A stretch of 34,186 bases of DNA, from positions 1-34,186 of the forward strand of contig JAUIGR010000025.1 of the NCBI GenBank assembly GCA_030430025.1, given 5' to 3'. Within the stretch, counting starts at the first letter, position 1. The number at the start of each line of letters is the position of its first letter. This DNA comes from Gammaproteobacteria bacterium. Its GTDB lineage: Bacteria > Pseudomonadota > Gammaproteobacteria > Xanthomonadales > Marinicellaceae. Below are positions 1-9,944 of this stretch, in pieces. The position numbers were made by a program, and so were the translations under genes. The notes beneath the pieces are model-generated. The model searched no databases and was not told the DNA's origin. It saw only the letters and a list, made by a program, of their open reading frames with translations.

Positions 1-5
1 TAAGG

Positions 6-89
6 TCAAAAAACATCAGCAAAATCACACTTTTGCGCTTAAGTGTTTTTTTGACCAATGCTGGAAAAGGCCAGGATGGACTTTTTCAG
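6..89 (-). repeat. Inverted copy of the IS110-associated repeat
   Basis: The reverse complement of this stretch matches 19328-19410 over about 83 bases, with one substitution and one single-base indel by eye. It contains the same internal hairpin (cactt...aagtg). The match ends close to the window edge, so the element may continue to the left. No transposase sits beside this copy: the dioxygenase gene follows directly. This suggests a short non-coding repeat rather than a full insertion sequence. Confidence 0.85.
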
Positions 90-151
90 GACTGACTAAT
101 TAACAATATCAAGATGTCTTGAAGTAAGGTTAAGCTATCGAGGTGCCTAGT

Positions 152-997
152 ATGTCAAAAGAAAATATCAGAAGTTTAGAAAAAGGTATTCAACTGGATG
201 TTCCAGAACGTGATAACTATGGTGGTTATTTGTGCCTGGATGTGCTGCTGTCAGCACAAAAACCACTCAGTGAACCACCCCATCATGATGAGATGTTGTT
301 CATTATTCAACATCAAACTTCAGAATTATGGCTCAAGTTGATTGTGCATGAATTACAAGCAGCTATTGAATGTGTTCAAACCAATCGATTAGGAAGGGCT
401 TCAAAGATACTGGCTCGTATTAAGCAAGTTCAAAGGCAATTATTTGCACAGTGGGCGGTGTTGGAAACATTAACTCCAAGTGAGTATATGGAGTTTCGCC
501 ATGTTTTTGGTAAAGCTTCTGGTTTTCAGTCAGTCCAATACAGACAAGTTGAGTTTCTTTTAGGAAACAAAAATAAAAAAATGGTGAAAGTTTTTCCAAA
601 AAAATCTGAATCAAGAATGATATTGGAAAATGTTTTAAATGCGCCAAGCATTTACGATGTTTTTATCGCTTATCTCGCTAAAGAGGGGTATGCAGTGCCT
701 AAAACATTGTTGGGACGTGATTTCAGCGAACCACATGTTTACAACGAACAGTTGATGGAGGTTTTAGTCAGTGTTTATCACCAACCTGAAACTCATTGGA
801 AGGTATATGCCCTATGTGAACAGTTAGTGGATGTCGAACAATCTTTTCAATTATGGAGATTCAGGCACATGAAAACAGTTGAGAGGATCATTGGTTTTAA
901 GACTGGTTCAGGCGGTTCTTCAGGAGTTGATTTTTTGAAAAAAGCTTTGGAATTAACATTCTTTCCTGAGTTATTGCGTTTGAGAACTGAGCTTTGA
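152..997 (+). CDS. kynA: Tryptophan 2,3-dioxygenase
   Basis: Heme enzyme that oxidises L-tryptophan to N-formylkynurenine, the first step of the kynurenine pathway; cytosolic and tetrameric in characterised members. The family blocks are present: [19 protein letters not shown] near the N terminus, [16 protein letters not shown] in the middle, and [20 protein letters not shown] near the C terminus, whose histidine is the heme ligand in known enzymes. The 281-residue length is normal. I chose ATG 152 because GAGGTG at 140-145 is correctly spaced for it; an in-frame GTG at 143 lies inside that site. The 3' end overlaps the convergent DUF6502 gene by 27 bases. No other kynurenine-pathway gene is nearby. 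A near-palindrome (tcaaga-tg-tcttga, 109-122) lies upstream and could be a regulatory site. Confidence 0.95.
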   Translation: MSKENIRSLEKGIQLDVPERDNYGGYLCLDVLLSAQKPLSEPPHHDEMLFIIQHQTSELWLKLIVHELQAAIECVQTNRLGRASKILARIKQVQRQLFAQWAVLETLTPSEYMEFRHVFGKASGFQSVQYRQVEFLLGNKNKKMVKVFPKKSESRMILENVLNAPSIYDVFIAYLAKEGYAVPKTLLGRDFSEPHVYNEQLMEVLVSVYHQPETHWKVYALCEQLVDVEQSFQLWRFRHMKTVERIIGFKTGSGGSSGVDFLKKALELTFFPELLRLRTEL

Positions 998-1753
998 TGT
1001 TTGGCGTGAATCAAATTGAAATTGAGCAAAGCCAATATTAGCAAAGGTGCCAGTCTTGACATTGGTTTGATATGAAGTAATTAATTGTTGCATTTCTCGC
1101 TGAAAAGCGTGCATCTTATCAGCGATGATTTGGTTCAAGTCGTCGTGTTTGCTGTCAGGGATTTTGCTTGAATAGACGGAGGCCAAATTAAGGTTTTTGG
1201 CTTGATTTTGGCCATACATTTTTTTGTAAAATGTATCAAATAAGCGTTTTGTAGTGATATCTACTTCGTCGGCAAGTTCTTTTTGTTCAGAAAGATAATC
1301 ATGGAGTGCTTGATTAATCAGGTAATGTTTGCCTTTTTGTTTCAATACATCCTGAGATAGCAATTCTCGGATAATTGCTCTTGCTCTGATGTGACCGCCG
1401 TATATTTTGTCTATGACTTGATTGAGTTTAGATGCAGAAATAAGGTTGCTTCTAATGTTTTTTTGTCGCTGAATTTCATCGAGTAGTAAATCCATTTTGT
1501 TCAAAGATTTTTCTGTGGGTTTTATCTGTTTTCTGATTTCCGCAACAGCTCGACGATCGAGTCCTGTTTTGACAGCAATGGCTTGATTGGTGGGTGTGAT
1601 TCCAGTTTCATTCAGTAATTCTATGGCTGCTTGTACATAGGCTTTTTGTATGTTGTTTTTAAACTCATAGCAGTGTAATCCAAATTGAATAACCATTTTA
1701 CTTACTGGTACGAGTGCTTTTTGTAGCTGTATATTACTTGTGTCTTTGTTCAT
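971..1753 (-). CDS. DUF6502 family protein
   Basis: About 260 residues. The N-terminal part ([17 protein letters not shown], then a helical segment around [21 protein letters not shown]) matches my memory of the DUF6502 family, which looks like a helix-turn-helix protein of unknown function. The middle has a second winged-helix-like stretch ([17 protein letters not shown]). The frame is open 33 codons further upstream to 1852, but a good promoter (-35 TTGTAC, -10 TAATAT at 1779-1808) lies inside that extension, so ATG 1753 is the better start. No strong ribosome-binding site is visible. The gene converges on and overlaps the dioxygenase. DNA binding is inferred from the fold only; no target is known. 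Confidence 0.7.
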   Translation of the reverse strand: MNKDTSNIQLQKALVPVSKMVIQFGLHCYEFKNNIQKAYVQAAIELLNETGITPTNQAIAVKTGLDRRAVAEIRKQIKPTEKSLNKMDLLLDEIQRQKNIRSNLISASKLNQVIDKIYGGHIRARAIIRELLSQDVLKQKGKHYLINQALHDYLSEQKELADEVDITTKRLFDTFYKKMYGQNQAKNLNLASVYSSKIPDSKHDDLNQIIADKMHAFQREMQQLITSYQTNVKTGTFANIGFAQFQFDSRQTSKLSSQTQ

Positions 1754-1778
1754 TTTTTTGCGCACATATTTGTACGCA

Positions 1779-1808
1779 ATATTATCATGGTAAAATGGTT
1801 GTGTACAA
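1779..1808 (-). promoter_or_regulatory. Sigma-70-like promoter of the DUF6502 gene
   Basis: Reading the minus strand, TTGTAC (1808-1803) and TAATAT (1784-1779) are 18 bases apart. Transcription would start about 20-25 bases before ATG 1753. It supports the shorter form of the protein. Confidence 0.55.
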
Positions 1809-1853
1809 TATGTCTTACTTGTTTGCAGTGCATTTTCTTTCTCATTTCGCATG

Positions 1854-2326
1854 CTGCAAAGAGGTGAGGTAGGGTTCTTTCTCCAAATAACTTAAATATG
1901 GACACATTTAACTACCTATCAATTAAAGTAAAGCAATGCAGAGTTTTCTGGGTTGACGTTTTTTCTCTGTATTGTTTTGCTTTTCTACCTAATGTTCAAA
2001 ATTAAAACGATGGAATTTTGGTCAATCTATTCCTAAAGAGGCCTTTGCATAAACGGTGACTCAAGATAAGGAGTCGACGACCTTAAATTTCTGCATCAGC
2101 AAACTTTGCAATAGCTCACGGCCTATACGATTTCTATTCTTTGGCTTCTTACCTGCAGCAAACCGCCAAAGAAACAAATTTGGCCTATTACATTCATATG
2201 CTTCCTTGAATTTTAAAGATTTTATCTCTTTTTCTCAATGATTCAGAATGATGCAATGTTCTCCTAAAGTGTTTTTAGAGAGAGGATGATGTAGAATTCG
2301 ATTTTTACTGTCGAGTTATATATGAA
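1854..2326. other. Gene-free stretch of about 470 bases
   Basis: I see no supportable gene here. A 61-codon open frame at 2056-2241 has no ribosome-binding site and resembles nothing I know. An imperfect inverted repeat (1931-1943 with 1965-1977, 11 of 13 paired) is followed by a T-rich run and could be a terminator, although no plus-strand gene ends just before it. The segment 2030-2240 has a different texture and may be a decayed mobile-element tail, which I cannot prove. Confidence 0.4.
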
Positions 2327-3067
2327 ATGACAGCTCTTAGTGTTAATTTGAACAAAATAGCCTTACTTCGTAATGCCCGTGGTCGGGATTGTCCTAATGT
2401 AGTGGACTATGCCCAAAAGTTAATAGATTTAGGTGTTCAGGGTATCACAGTTCATCCGCGGTCAGATGAGCGGCATATTAAAAGACAGGATGTTTATGAT
2501 TTGGCTGAATTGGTTTGTTTCATACCCAATGTTGAATTCAATGTTGAAGGTTATCCTTCTGATGAGTTTATGTGCTTAATTGAAGATGTGCGACCGAATC
2601 AATGTACATTAGTACCGGATGCTCCAGATCAGTTGACCTCCGATCACGGTTGGGATATGGAGAAAAATCAGATGCAAATCAACGAACTAGGAGTGCAATT
2701 GAATTCTTGGGATGTTAGGAGCTCTGTTTTTTTAGATCCTGTTCCAGAACAGGTGCAACTGGTTGCTGATACCTCAGTTGATCGTATTGAATTATATACT
2801 GAGCGTTTTGCTCAAGCACACGCCAAAGGTTGTTTTAAAGCTGTATGGCAGCAGTATGCTGATGCAGCGCAAGTGGCTCAGTCACTAGGTCTTGGGGTTA
2901 ATGCAGGACATGATTTAGATTTACTTAATTTGGCAGACTTTTTAACTATACCGGGTATATTGGAAGTGTCAATAGGACATGCATTGACTGTGGAGTCTTT
3001 AGAGCAAGGGAGAGCATCAGTGATCCAACAATACTTGGCAATTTGTCAAAAAGCTTCAAAAACTTGA
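2327..3067 (+). CDS. pdxJ: Pyridoxine 5'-phosphate synthase
   Basis: Condenses 1-deoxy-D-xylulose 5-phosphate with 3-amino-2-oxopropyl phosphate to make pyridoxine 5'-phosphate, the last ring-forming step of DXP-dependent vitamin B6 synthesis. Family blocks: LSVNLNKIALLRNARG, GITVHPRSDERHI, EFNVEGYPSDEF, LVPDAPDQLTSDHGWD, and GLGVNAGHDLDLLNL close to the C terminus. Length 246 is normal. The wording of these blocks (NLNKIALLRNARG, ERHIKRQDVYDL, HGWD) resembles the type I associate with Bacteroidetes more than the NIDHVATLRNARG type usual in Proteobacteria. It stands alone here, without the recO or acpS neighbours seen in Escherichia. A hairpin follows the stop codon directly. Confidence 0.93.
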   Translation: MTALSVNLNKIALLRNARGRDCPNVVDYAQKLIDLGVQGITVHPRSDERHIKRQDVYDLAELVCFIPNVEFNVEGYPSDEFMCLIEDVRPNQCTLVPDAPDQLTSDHGWDMEKNQMQINELGVQLNSWDVRSSVFLDPVPEQVQLVADTSVDRIELYTERFAQAHAKGCFKAVWQQYADAAQVAQSLGLGVNAGHDLDLLNLADFLTIPGILEVSIGHALTVESLEQGRASVIQQYLAICQKASKT

Positions 3068-3106
3068 TGCAGGTACAGAGAAAAGGATTGTTTTTTGTAC
3101 CTGCAT
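3067..3106 (+). terminator. Hairpin after pdxJ, overlapping the thrS promoter
   Basis: A perfect 10-base-pair inverted repeat (atgcaggtac / gtacctgcat) begins at the last base of the pdxJ stop codon, with a loop of 20 bases containing six Ts. It lacks a clean T-run after the stem, so termination is uncertain. Its right arm adjoins the -10 element of the next promoter. Confidence 0.5.
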
Positions 3107-3114
3107 GATATAAT
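3106..3114 (+). promoter_or_regulatory. Extended -10 promoter of thrS
   Basis: TGATATAAT fits the extended -10 pattern TGnTATAAT. A weak -35 (TTGTTT, 3088-3093) lies 15 bases upstream. The same 13-base block tgcatgatataat recurs before mdh at 12217-12229. Transcription would start about 35-40 bases before ATG 3159. Confidence 0.65.
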
Positions 3115-3158
3115 CCGTCACTTTTTATAAGCGTTATAGTACTGCTTTTCTAACAATA

Positions 3159-5066
3159 ATGATCACGTTAACTTTAACAGACGGAAGTCAGCGAACTTAC
3201 GAAAATAGTTTAAGTGTAGCAGAAGTGGCTAAGGACATTGGTGCTGGACTGGCTAGTGTTGCACTGGCAGCAAAGGTTGATGGTGAGTTGGTAGATTTAT
3301 CTTATATTTTAACTAAAGATGCTAATTTATCTGTCGTCACTCCAAAATCTGATGAAGCTTTGGAAGTCATTAGGCATTCAACGGCTCATTTGTTGGCTCA
3401 AGCTGTACAAAGATTATTTCCTGGTGTTCAAGTAACTATTGGCCCTGTGATTGACAATGGGTTTTATTATGATTTTTCAACACCGCATCCATTTCACGAA
3501 GAAGATTTGGAAAGGATAGAAGTTGAAATGAAAAAAATAGTTAAAGAAAAGTTGCCTGTTGAGCGCTTTCAATTGTCAAGGGATGAGGCAATCAGATTGT
3601 TTGAAAATATGGGGGAGTTTTATAAGGCTGAAATTATTAAAGACATCCCCCAAGGTGAGGTGCTTTCACTTTATCGTCAAGGAGAGTTTACTGACTTATG
3701 TCGTGGCCCCCATGTGCCTAATACCAGTAAATTAAAAGTCTTTAAGTTAATGAAAGTGGCCGGTGCATATTGGCGTGGAGACAGCAACAATGAAATGTTA
3801 CAGCGTATTTACGGTACAGCCTGGGTTGACAAGAAAGACTTAAAGGATTACTTGTATAAACTTGAAGAAGCAGAAAAAAGGGATCATCGTAAGTTAGGCA
3901 AGCGTATGGAACTATTTCATTTCCAAGATGAAGCGCCTGGAATGGTATTTTGGCATGAGCGTGGTTGGTCTATTTACCAATCCATTCAGCAGTACATGCG
4001 CAATAAGTTGAATGCAAGAAATTATCGTGAAATCAATACGCCCTCTGTTGTTGAGTATACTCTATGGGAAAAGTCAGGACATGCTGATAAGTTTGGAGAA
4101 GGTATGTTTTCTGTAGAGTCCGAACATAAGCAGTTCGCCGTTAAACCAATGAACTGTCCCTGTCATGTACAGGTATATAATCAAGGTTTGAAATCATATC
4201 GTGATTTACCAATTAGATTGGCGGAGTTCGGTTCATGTCACCGGAATGAACCTTCAGGTGCGTTGCATGGCTTAATGCGTGTTCGTGGTTTTGTTCAGGA
4301 TGATGCCCATATTTTCTGTCAGGAATCGCAAATTAGTGAAGAGGTTTCAGAATTCATTGATTTTTTGCATGAAGTTTACGCTGATTTTGGTTTCACAGAT
4401 ATTATTTATCGTATTTCAACGCGGCCCGAAAAAAGAGTGGGTAGCGATGAGGTTTGGGATAAATCAGAACAAGCGTTGGCAGAGGCATTGGATGCTAAAA
4501 ATATTGTTTGGGAAGAGTTACCCGGTGAAGGTGCTTTTTATGGACCCAAAATTGAATTTTCATTGAAAGATTGTTTGGATCGGATTTGGCAATGTGGCAC
4601 TATTCAAGTGGACTTTTCGATGCCTAATCGATTGGAAGCGAGTTATGTGGACGAGCAAGGAGAGCGTCAGGTACCTGTTATGCTTCATCGTGCTATCCTT
4701 GGGTCTTTTGAACGATTTATTGGAATTTTGTTGGAACATCACGCAGGTAATATGCCGTTATGGTTGTCACCAGTACAGGTTGCTGTGTTAAATATTACTG
4801 ATGCACATGCTCAATATGCTGAAAAAATTGGCCAAACATTGAAAAATAGAGGGTTTAGAGCGATTTTTGACTTGAGAAACGAAAAGATCGGCTATAAAAT
4901 TCGCCATCACACCTTAGCTAAGACCAAATACTTGGTTATCGTAGGTGACAATGAAGTGGAAACTAATACTTTGACTGTGCGTTCACATGATGGTCAGGAT
5001 TTAGGTTCCATGACTCTCGAAGCGTTAGAAACAATGATGGGTCAACAAGTAGAGAGTAAACAATAA
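3159..5066 (+). CDS. thrS: Threonyl-tRNA synthetase
   Basis: Charges tRNA-Thr with threonine. The 635 residues follow the usual order: N-terminal TGS domain ([20 protein letters not shown]), editing domain starting near [13 protein letters not shown], class II catalytic core, and C-terminal anticodon-binding domain ([14 protein letters not shown] onward). The catalytic zinc cysteine lies in MNCPCH (about residue 333); the motif 2 region reads [19 protein letters not shown]; motif 3 is around [14 protein letters not shown]. It opens the classic thrS-infC-rpmI-rplT order. The start has only a weak ribosome-binding site. In Escherichia coli thrS represses its own translation through a leader structure; no clear tRNA-like operator is visible to me here. 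Confidence 0.97.
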   Translation: MITLTLTDGSQRTYENSLSVAEVAKDIGAGLASVALAAKVDGELVDLSYILTKDANLSVVTPKSDEALEVIRHSTAHLLAQAVQRLFPGVQVTIGPVIDNGFYYDFSTPHPFHEEDLERIEVEMKKIVKEKLPVERFQLSRDEAIRLFENMGEFYKAEIIKDIPQGEVLSLYRQGEFTDLCRGPHVPNTSKLKVFKLMKVAGAYWRGDSNNEMLQRIYGTAWVDKKDLKDYLYKLEEAEKRDHRKLGKRMELFHFQDEAPGMVFWHERGWSIYQSIQQYMRNKLNARNYREINTPSVVEYTLWEKSGHADKFGEGMFSVESEHKQFAVKPMNCPCHVQVYNQGLKSYRDLPIRLAEFGSCHRNEPSGALHGLMRVRGFVQDDAHIFCQESQISEEVSEFIDFLHEVYADFGFTDIIYRISTRPEKRVGSDEVWDKSEQALAEALDAKNIVWEELPGEGAFYGPKIEFSLKDCLDRIWQCGTIQVDFSMPNRLEASYVDEQGERQVPVMLHRAILGSFERFIGILLEHHAGNMPLWLSPVQVAVLNITDAHAQYAEKIGQTLKNRGFRAIFDLRNEKIGYKIRHHTLAKTKYLVIVGDNEVETNTLTVRSHDGQDLGSMTLEALETMMGQQVESKQ

Positions 5067-5075
5067 AAGAAAGTC

Positions 5076-5091
5076 GGAGGAATGACAGATC
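5076..5091 (+). promoter_or_regulatory. Strong ribosome-binding site and AUC start codon of infC
   Basis: GGAGGA (5076-5081) is seven bases before ATC 5089, and an in-frame TGA at 5083-5085 rules out any earlier start. An ATG at 5082 opens only a four-codon frame and lies too close to the site. The first ATG or GTG in the infC frame is GTG 5107, which has no ribosome-binding site and would remove the family-typical start. Confidence 0.8.
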
Positions 5092-5613
5092 GCTAAAGAT
5101 GACAAAGTGCGCAGGAACAATCAAATTAAGGTTCCTGAGGTAAGGTTGATTGATGAAAATGGTGAGCAAGTCGGTGTTATGAATACTCGAGAAGCACTAG
5201 ACAGAGCCGGCAGTGTAGGTTTAGACTTGGTGGAAATTTCTCCTAAGGCCAGTCCGCCTGTATGTAAAATCATGGATTTTGGTAAGTTCATGTTCGAACA
5301 GGCGAAGAAGCAGCAAGCAGCCAAAAAAAATCAAAAAAAGGTTCAGTTAAAAGAGGTTAAGTTTAGACCTAATACTGAAGAAGCAGATTTTCAAGTCAAG
5401 CTTCGGAATTTGCGAAAGTTTATTTCGCAAGGCAATAAGGTCAAAGTGACGATCCAGTTTCGAGGAAGAGAATTGGCGCACAGAGACATTGGCTCAGACA
5501 TGCTGGACCGATTAGAAAATGAATTGCAGGATGAAGTGATTGTCGAACAACGTCCTGAGAAAATGGAAGGTCGGTTTATGATCATGTTGCTGGCTCCTAA
5601 GTCAGGAAAGTAG
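5089..5613 (+). CDS. infC: Translation initiation factor IF-3
   Basis: Binds the 30S subunit, prevents premature 50S joining and proofreads the start codon and initiator tRNA. N-terminal domain: VRRNNQIKVPEVRLIDENG to about LVEISPKASPPVCKIMDFGKF; a lysine-rich linker (QAAKKNQKKVQ); C-terminal domain with VKFRPNTEEADFQVKLRNL and TIQFRGRELAH. With the ATC start the protein has 174 residues (AKDDKVRRNN after the initiator), close to the 180 of Escherichia coli. A non-AUG start is the known basis of infC autoregulation: IF3 discriminates against its own start codon. Escherichia uses AUU. The gene lies 22 bases after thrS. Confidence 0.93.
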   Translation: MAKDDKVRRNNQIKVPEVRLIDENGEQVGVMNTREALDRAGSVGLDLVEISPKASPPVCKIMDFGKFMFEQAKKQQAAKKNQKKVQLKEVKFRPNTEEADFQVKLRNLRKFISQGNKVKVTIQFRGRELAHRDIGSDMLDRLENELQDEVIVEQRPEKMEGRFMIMLLAPKSGK

Positions 5614-5770
5614 TCTGGTAAAAAGCAGATTTTGTTGCGCTTGACAGATGGTTTTAGTTGTTGAGTGCAGCGAAGTTGGTAAAAATCTCCTAAAGGGAGT
5701 TGCAGTGATGATGATTTTGGGTAAGTTTATTTCAAGATAGGTCGTTACGAAGAAACATAAAATTAGCACT

Positions 5771-5813
5771 TGTAAGTTAAGGTAAATACAAATGTCCATG
5801 CGGACTACTTACA
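5771..5813 (+). promoter_or_regulatory. Nested hairpin in the rpmI leader, possible L20 operator
   Basis: The infC-rpmI gap (5614-5844) is 231 bases, long for adjacent ribosomal genes. Near its end TGTAAGT (5771-5777) pairs with ACTTACA (5807-5813) around an inner stem GTCC-atgc-GGAC (5794-5805). It ends 20 bases before the rpmI ribosome-binding site. In Escherichia coli L20 represses rpmI-rplT through RNA structures in this same gap, so an equivalent role is likely but inferred. Another small stem (ctcc-taaa-gggag) lies near 5689-5701. Confidence 0.4.
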
Positions 5814-5844
5814 GGGGTATTAAAATAAAATATAGGAGGGCATC

Positions 5845-6039
5845 ATGCCTAAAATGAAAACAAAAAAGGCAGCGGCCAAGCGCTTTCAGAAAACCGCTGG
5901 TGGCTTTAAAAGAAAGCACGCTTTCAGAAGTCATATCTTGACCAAGATGAGTCAAAAACGTAAACGCAACTTGCGTGGCACAAGCCTTATTCATGAAGCC
6001 GATGAGGCTTCAGTGAAAAGATTGTTACCTTACGCTTAA
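5845..6039 (+). CDS. rpmI: 50S ribosomal protein L35
   Basis: Sixty-four residues, very basic, opening [20 protein letters not shown] and ending KRLLPYA as is typical for bacterial L35. The ribosome-binding site AGGAGG (5834-5839) is strong. It is followed after 18 bases by rplT and is almost certainly cotranscribed and translationally coupled with it. Confidence 0.97.
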   Translation: MPKMKTKKAAAKRFQKTAGGFKRKHAFRSHILTKMSQKRKRNLRGTSLIHEADEASVKRLLPYA

Positions 6040-6057
6040 TTCAAAGGAGTTTAAATC

Positions 6058-6414
6058 GTGGCAAGAGTGAAAAGAGGCGTTCAAGCGCGCAGAAGACATA
6101 AAAAAATATTGAAGTTAGCCAAAGGCTATTACAATGCGCGTCGTAAAATATATAGAGTAGCAAAACAAGCGGTTATCAAAGCAGGACAGTACGCTTATCG
6201 TGATCGTCGAGTCAGAAAGAGACAGTTTCGCCAGTTGTGGATTACCCGTATTAATGCCGGTGCCCGTAACAACGGAATGAGCTATTCTCGATTTATCAAC
6301 GGTTTGAAAAAAGCTGATATCTCTTTGGATCGCAAAGTATTGGCAGATATGGCCGTTAATGACAAAGCGGGTTTTGCTGCTGTGGTTGAACAGGCCAGAT
6401 CTGCATTGTCATAA
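6058..6414 (+). CDS. rplT: 50S ribosomal protein L20
   Basis: 118 residues, the family length. Early 50S assembly protein binding 23S rRNA; in Escherichia coli it also represses its own operon. Clear motifs: [51 protein letters not shown] and [10 protein letters not shown]. It starts at GTG 6058 behind AAAGGAG (6043-6049). A strong terminator follows the gene. Confidence 0.97.
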   Translation: MARVKRGVQARRRHKKILKLAKGYYNARRKIYRVAKQAVIKAGQYAYRDRRVRKRQFRQLWITRINAGARNNGMSYSRFINGLKKADISLDRKVLADMAVNDKAGFAAVVEQARSALS

Positions 6415-6451
6415 TATCCTTAAGTTATATTAAGGTAGTATTTGATCTGAA

Positions 6452-6490
6452 AGAGGAGTCAGCCTTTTGCTGATTCCTCTTTTTTATTTT
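6452..6490 (+). terminator. Rho-independent terminator after rplT
   Basis: The stem agaggagtcagc / gctgattcctct has 11 of 12 pairs, a short loop (cttt), and an immediate T-rich tail (6481-6490). It separates the ribosomal part from pheST. In Escherichia this gap holds the pheM attenuator. The only short frame here (6504-6545, 13 codons) has a single Phe codon and lies after the hairpin, so I see no phenylalanine attenuator. Confidence 0.85.
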
Positions 6491-6554
6491 TGAAGGCCAA
6501 AGAATGGCAAATATTTCAATTGTTGTGTCATTATTTGAAGTCTGATTCAGGATA

Positions 6555-7556
6555 ATGAAAGTGAATTTAAAACAGTTAGTTGCAAATGGGGTGGAACAAA
6601 TAGAAAAAGCGACGTCTACCCAAGTTTTGGATGAGGTGCGAGTCGCATTTTTAGGTAAAAAAGGTTCCGTGACCATTTTATTAAAATCGTTGGGTGACTT
6701 GCCGGCTGAAGAAAGAAAAGCAGCAGGGGCAGAAATTAATCGTGCCAAGCAACAATTATTTACAGCCATTCAGTCTCAAAAAGAGCATATCCAACAGCAG
6801 GAATTAAATGCTAAATTGATGAGGGAATCTGTTGATGTGAGCTTGCCAGGTAGACAGCGTATTAAAGGTGGTATTCATCCTGTCACCCGTACTATGCAAA
6901 GAATTATTGATTTATTTAGTCAAGTAGGCTTTGAGGTCTGTACTGGACCTGAAATAGAAGATGATTTCCACAACTTTGAGGCCTTGAATTTTCCGGCTCA
7001 TCATCCTGCTCGGGCAATGCACGATACGTTTTATTTTCCAGATGGTCATCTATTACGTACGCATACATCGCCAGTACAAATTCGAGCAATGAAAACAATG
7101 CATCCTCCAATCAAAATCATTGCTCCTGGCAAGGTATATCGTAGTGATTCTGACCAGACACATACCCCTATGTTTCACCAAGTTGAAGGGTTAGTGATTG
7201 GTGAAAATATTACATTTTCTTCACTGAAAGGCACGCTAAGTCAATTTGTTAATGCCTTTTTTGAAGATGATTTGCAGATTCGTATGAGACCATCATATTT
7301 TCCCTTCACAGAACCTTCTGCCGAGGTTGATGTAGAGTGGAAAAAGGCTGATGGTAACACTTCATGGTTAGAAGTTTTGGGTTGTGGTATGGTTCACCCA
7401 AATGTTCTGAAATCTGGTGGAATTGATCCAGAAAAGTACACCGGTTTCGCTTTTGGTTTAGGGGTTGAACGTTTTGCTATGTTACGTTACGGTGTGCAAG
7501 ATTTAAGAAACTTTTTTGAAAATGATATGGGCTTCTTGAGCCAGTTTCAGTCGTAA
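6555..7556 (+). CDS. pheS: Phenylalanyl-tRNA synthetase alpha subunit
   Basis: Catalytic subunit of the alpha2-beta2 enzyme that charges tRNA-Phe. 333 residues. An N-terminal coiled coil (residues about 1-90) is followed by the class II core: [20 protein letters not shown], the phenylalanine-site region [19 protein letters not shown], motif 2 with [25 protein letters not shown], and motif 3 [17 protein letters not shown]. pheT follows after 21 bases, so the two subunits are likely made together. Confidence 0.97.
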   Translation: MKVNLKQLVANGVEQIEKATSTQVLDEVRVAFLGKKGSVTILLKSLGDLPAEERKAAGAEINRAKQQLFTAIQSQKEHIQQQELNAKLMRESVDVSLPGRQRIKGGIHPVTRTMQRIIDLFSQVGFEVCTGPEIEDDFHNFEALNFPAHHPARAMHDTFYFPDGHLLRTHTSPVQIRAMKTMHPPIKIIAPGKVYRSDSDQTHTPMFHQVEGLVIGENITFSSLKGTLSQFVNAFFEDDLQIRMRPSYFPFTEPSAEVDVEWKKADGNTSWLEVLGCGMVHPNVLKSGGIDPEKYTGFAFGLGVERFAMLRYGVQDLRNFFENDMGFLSQFQS

Positions 7557-7577
7557 ATAGAACAGGGAGGTTGAGTT

Positions 7578-9944
7578 ATGAAAATCAGTAAACATTGGCT
7601 AAATGAGTGGTTGGGATATTCTTTGGACACCGATGTGGTAGCAGAACAAATGACTCAGTTAGGTCTGGAAGTGGATAATCTGACCCCCGCAGCACAAGCA
7701 TTCAGTGGTGTTGTGGTAGCTGAGATCCTTGCATGTGAGAACCATCCAGATGCCGATAAGCTGCAAGTTTGTCAGGTCAATAAGGGTGATGAGATCGTCC
7801 AAATAGTTTGTGGTGCGCCTAATGCTCGGGCTGGACTGAAGACGGCTTTATCTCAAATTGGTGCTGTTTTGCCAAACGACTTTAAAATCAAGAAGTCTAA
7901 GCTCAGAGGTGTTGACTCCTTTGGGATGCTTTGCTCTGAAGTGGAGCTAGGTATCAGTCAAGAGGGCAGTGGTATTATAGAGTTATCTAGTGATGCGCCA
8001 GTAGGTGTCGATTTGAGGGATTACTTAGGGTTAGATGATGACATCATCGAAATTGATTTGACCCCCAATCGAGCAGACTGTTTTTCGATGCGAGGTGTAG
8101 CCAGAGATCTGGCGGTACTCAATAAAACTGAATTGAAAGAACCTGAAATAAATGTTGTACCAGTGCAAACCAATGGAGAAGTTCCAATACAAATACAAGC
8201 GCCTGAAGGCTGTGCTAGGTATATTAGTCGCGTCATTAAGGGTGTAGATGCTAAGGTTGAAACACCAGTTTGGATAAAAGAGCGGCTGCGAAGAAGCGGT
8301 GTAAAAAGTATTAATCCGGTTGTTGATGTTACCAATTATGTAATGATCGAGCTGGGTCAACCAATGCATGCTTTTGATTTAAGTCATATAGAAGGTGATA
8401 TTGTTGTCAGAATGGCTAAGGAGGGTGAAAAATTAATTTTATTGGATGGTTCAGAAGCCATATTGGACCCTGGGTTTTTAGTGATTGCCGATCAAAAACA
8501 GTTGCTTGCTGTTGCTGGTGTTATGGGCGGGCTACTTTCAGGTGTTCAGAAAACCACTAGTGATATTATGTTGGAATCAGCATATTTTGATCCTGCCACT
8601 ATTATAGGTAAATCGAGAAAATTGGGGGTACATTCAGATTCTGCTATGCGTTTTGAGCGTGGCGTTGATATCGCTATACAAGCCCAAGCCATGGAACGTG
8701 CGACTCAGTTAATTATTGAGATTTGTGGTGGACAGGTTGCTCCTTCGGTGGTTGTTGATGAGGTTTCAGCCTTGTCAGTGCGTAAAGAAGTGGTGTTGAG
8801 CGTTGATAAATTAAAACGTGTTTTGGGTTTTGATTTGCCTGAATCGCAAGTCACTGCTATATTTGAAGGTCTTGGCTTTCAACCACAATTCGTCGATCAG
8901 CAGTGGTTTGTCAGGGCTCCTTCTTGGCGATTTGATATTGAAATAGCAGAGGATTTAGTTGAAGAGGTTGTGCGTGTAATTGGCTATGATTCAATACCGG
9001 CGACACGCTTGTTGGCTGATGATACCATTTATCCCATTACAGAAACCTTGCGGACTCAGCAAAGTATCAAAATACAATTAGCCGATCTGGGTTACCAAGA
9101 AGTCATCAATTATGCTTTTGTGCCAGAAAAACAACTACAGCAATTGGGGGCAGATCATTCAGTTTTTGCATTGGCTAATCCATTGACCCAAGACATGGCG
9201 ATGATGAGGACCCAGTTATTAGGTGGAGTGCTGGAAAACATAAAGGCTAATTTGGCCCGGCAACACAATGATTTGGCTTTTTTTGAAATAGGTAAAGTGT
9301 TTGCTAAAACAGAAGAGATAGTACAGCATGACAGTTTGATTATGGCGCGGTGTGGTCAAGCAGCGCCAGAGCAATGGGCTGTCAGTAGTCGCAATGTGGA
9401 TTTTTATGACATCAAAGGAGATGTATGCCAATTAATCGGTCATCATTTACAGTTTTCTTCGAGTCAGTTAAAGCATTATCATCCTGGTAGACAGGCGGCT
9501 ATTTTATCTGATGAAAGAGTCATCGGTCATTTAGGCCAAATTCATCCCAGTATTTGTAAGAAACTAAAAATCAAGCAGGATGTTTATGTAGCTGAGTTTG
9601 ATATGTCTGATATTCAAGAAACGCTGTTGCCACAGTGGTATTCGACTTCTAAATATCCGGCAGTGCGGCGTGATTTGTCACTTTTAGTACCAGAAAATAT
9701 TACATGGAATGACATCAATTTTGCGATTAAAGAATCGTTGTCTGAACAGATTAATTTATTAAAATCTGTCCATTTATTTGATGTTTACCAGGGATCACAT
9801 TTGAAAACAGGATTCAAAAGTATGGCCATGGCACTGATTTTCCAAGAAAAAAATCGAACTTTAGAAGATAAAGAAGTAGACAATCTGGTGTTAAAAGCGG
9901 TATCCTACTTAAATCAACAGTTGAACGCGGAACTCCGAGCATGA
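7578..9944 (+). CDS. pheT: Phenylalanyl-tRNA synthetase beta subunit
   Basis: 788 residues, normal for bacterial PheT. Order of domains: N-terminal region and EMAP-like tRNA-binding fold ([24 protein letters not shown] near residue 45), B3/B4 editing domain, B5 domain, catalytic-like domain ([21 protein letters not shown]), and the C-terminal ferredoxin-fold anticodon-binding domain ([21 protein letters not shown] onward). GGGAGG (7565-7570) precedes the ATG. The last four bases overlap the ihfA start (ATGA), a sign of translational coupling. Confidence 0.97.
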   Translation: MKISKHWLNEWLGYSLDTDVVAEQMTQLGLEVDNLTPAAQAFSGVVVAEILACENHPDADKLQVCQVNKGDEIVQIVCGAPNARAGLKTALSQIGAVLPNDFKIKKSKLRGVDSFGMLCSEVELGISQEGSGIIELSSDAPVGVDLRDYLGLDDDIIEIDLTPNRADCFSMRGVARDLAVLNKTELKEPEINVVPVQTNGEVPIQIQAPEGCARYISRVIKGVDAKVETPVWIKERLRRSGVKSINPVVDVTNYVMIELGQPMHAFDLSHIEGDIVVRMAKEGEKLILLDGSEAILDPGFLVIADQKQLLAVAGVMGGLLSGVQKTTSDIMLESAYFDPATIIGKSRKLGVHSDSAMRFERGVDIAIQAQAMERATQLIIEICGGQVAPSVVVDEVSALSVRKEVVLSVDKLKRVLGFDLPESQVTAIFEGLGFQPQFVDQQWFVRAPSWRFDIEIAEDLVEEVVRVIGYDSIPATRLLADDTIYPITETLRTQQSIKIQLADLGYQEVINYAFVPEKQLQQLGADHSVFALANPLTQDMAMMRTQLLGGVLENIKANLARQHNDLAFFEIGKVFAKTEEIVQHDSLIMARCGQAAPEQWAVSSRNVDFYDIKGDVCQLIGHHLQFSSSQLKHYHPGRQAAILSDERVIGHLGQIHPSICKKLKIKQDVYVAEFDMSDIQETLLPQWYSTSKYPAVRRDLSLLVPENITWNDINFAIKESLSEQINLLKSVHLFDVYQGSHLKTGFKSMAMALIFQEKNRTLEDKEVDNLVLKAVSYLNQQLNAELRA

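Noticed and set aside
2056-2241. 61-codon open frame before pdxJ
   Set aside because: No ribosome-binding site, no recognisable motif, and odd composition; the stretch reads like a decayed remnant.
3115-3158. tRNA-like thrS operator as in Escherichia coli
   Set aside because: The leader between the predicted start site and ATG is only about 40 bases and shows no anticodon-like arm.
6504-6545. Possible pheM-like leader peptide before pheS
   Set aside because: Only 13 codons with one Phe, and it comes after the terminator hairpin, so an attenuator cannot work in the usual way.
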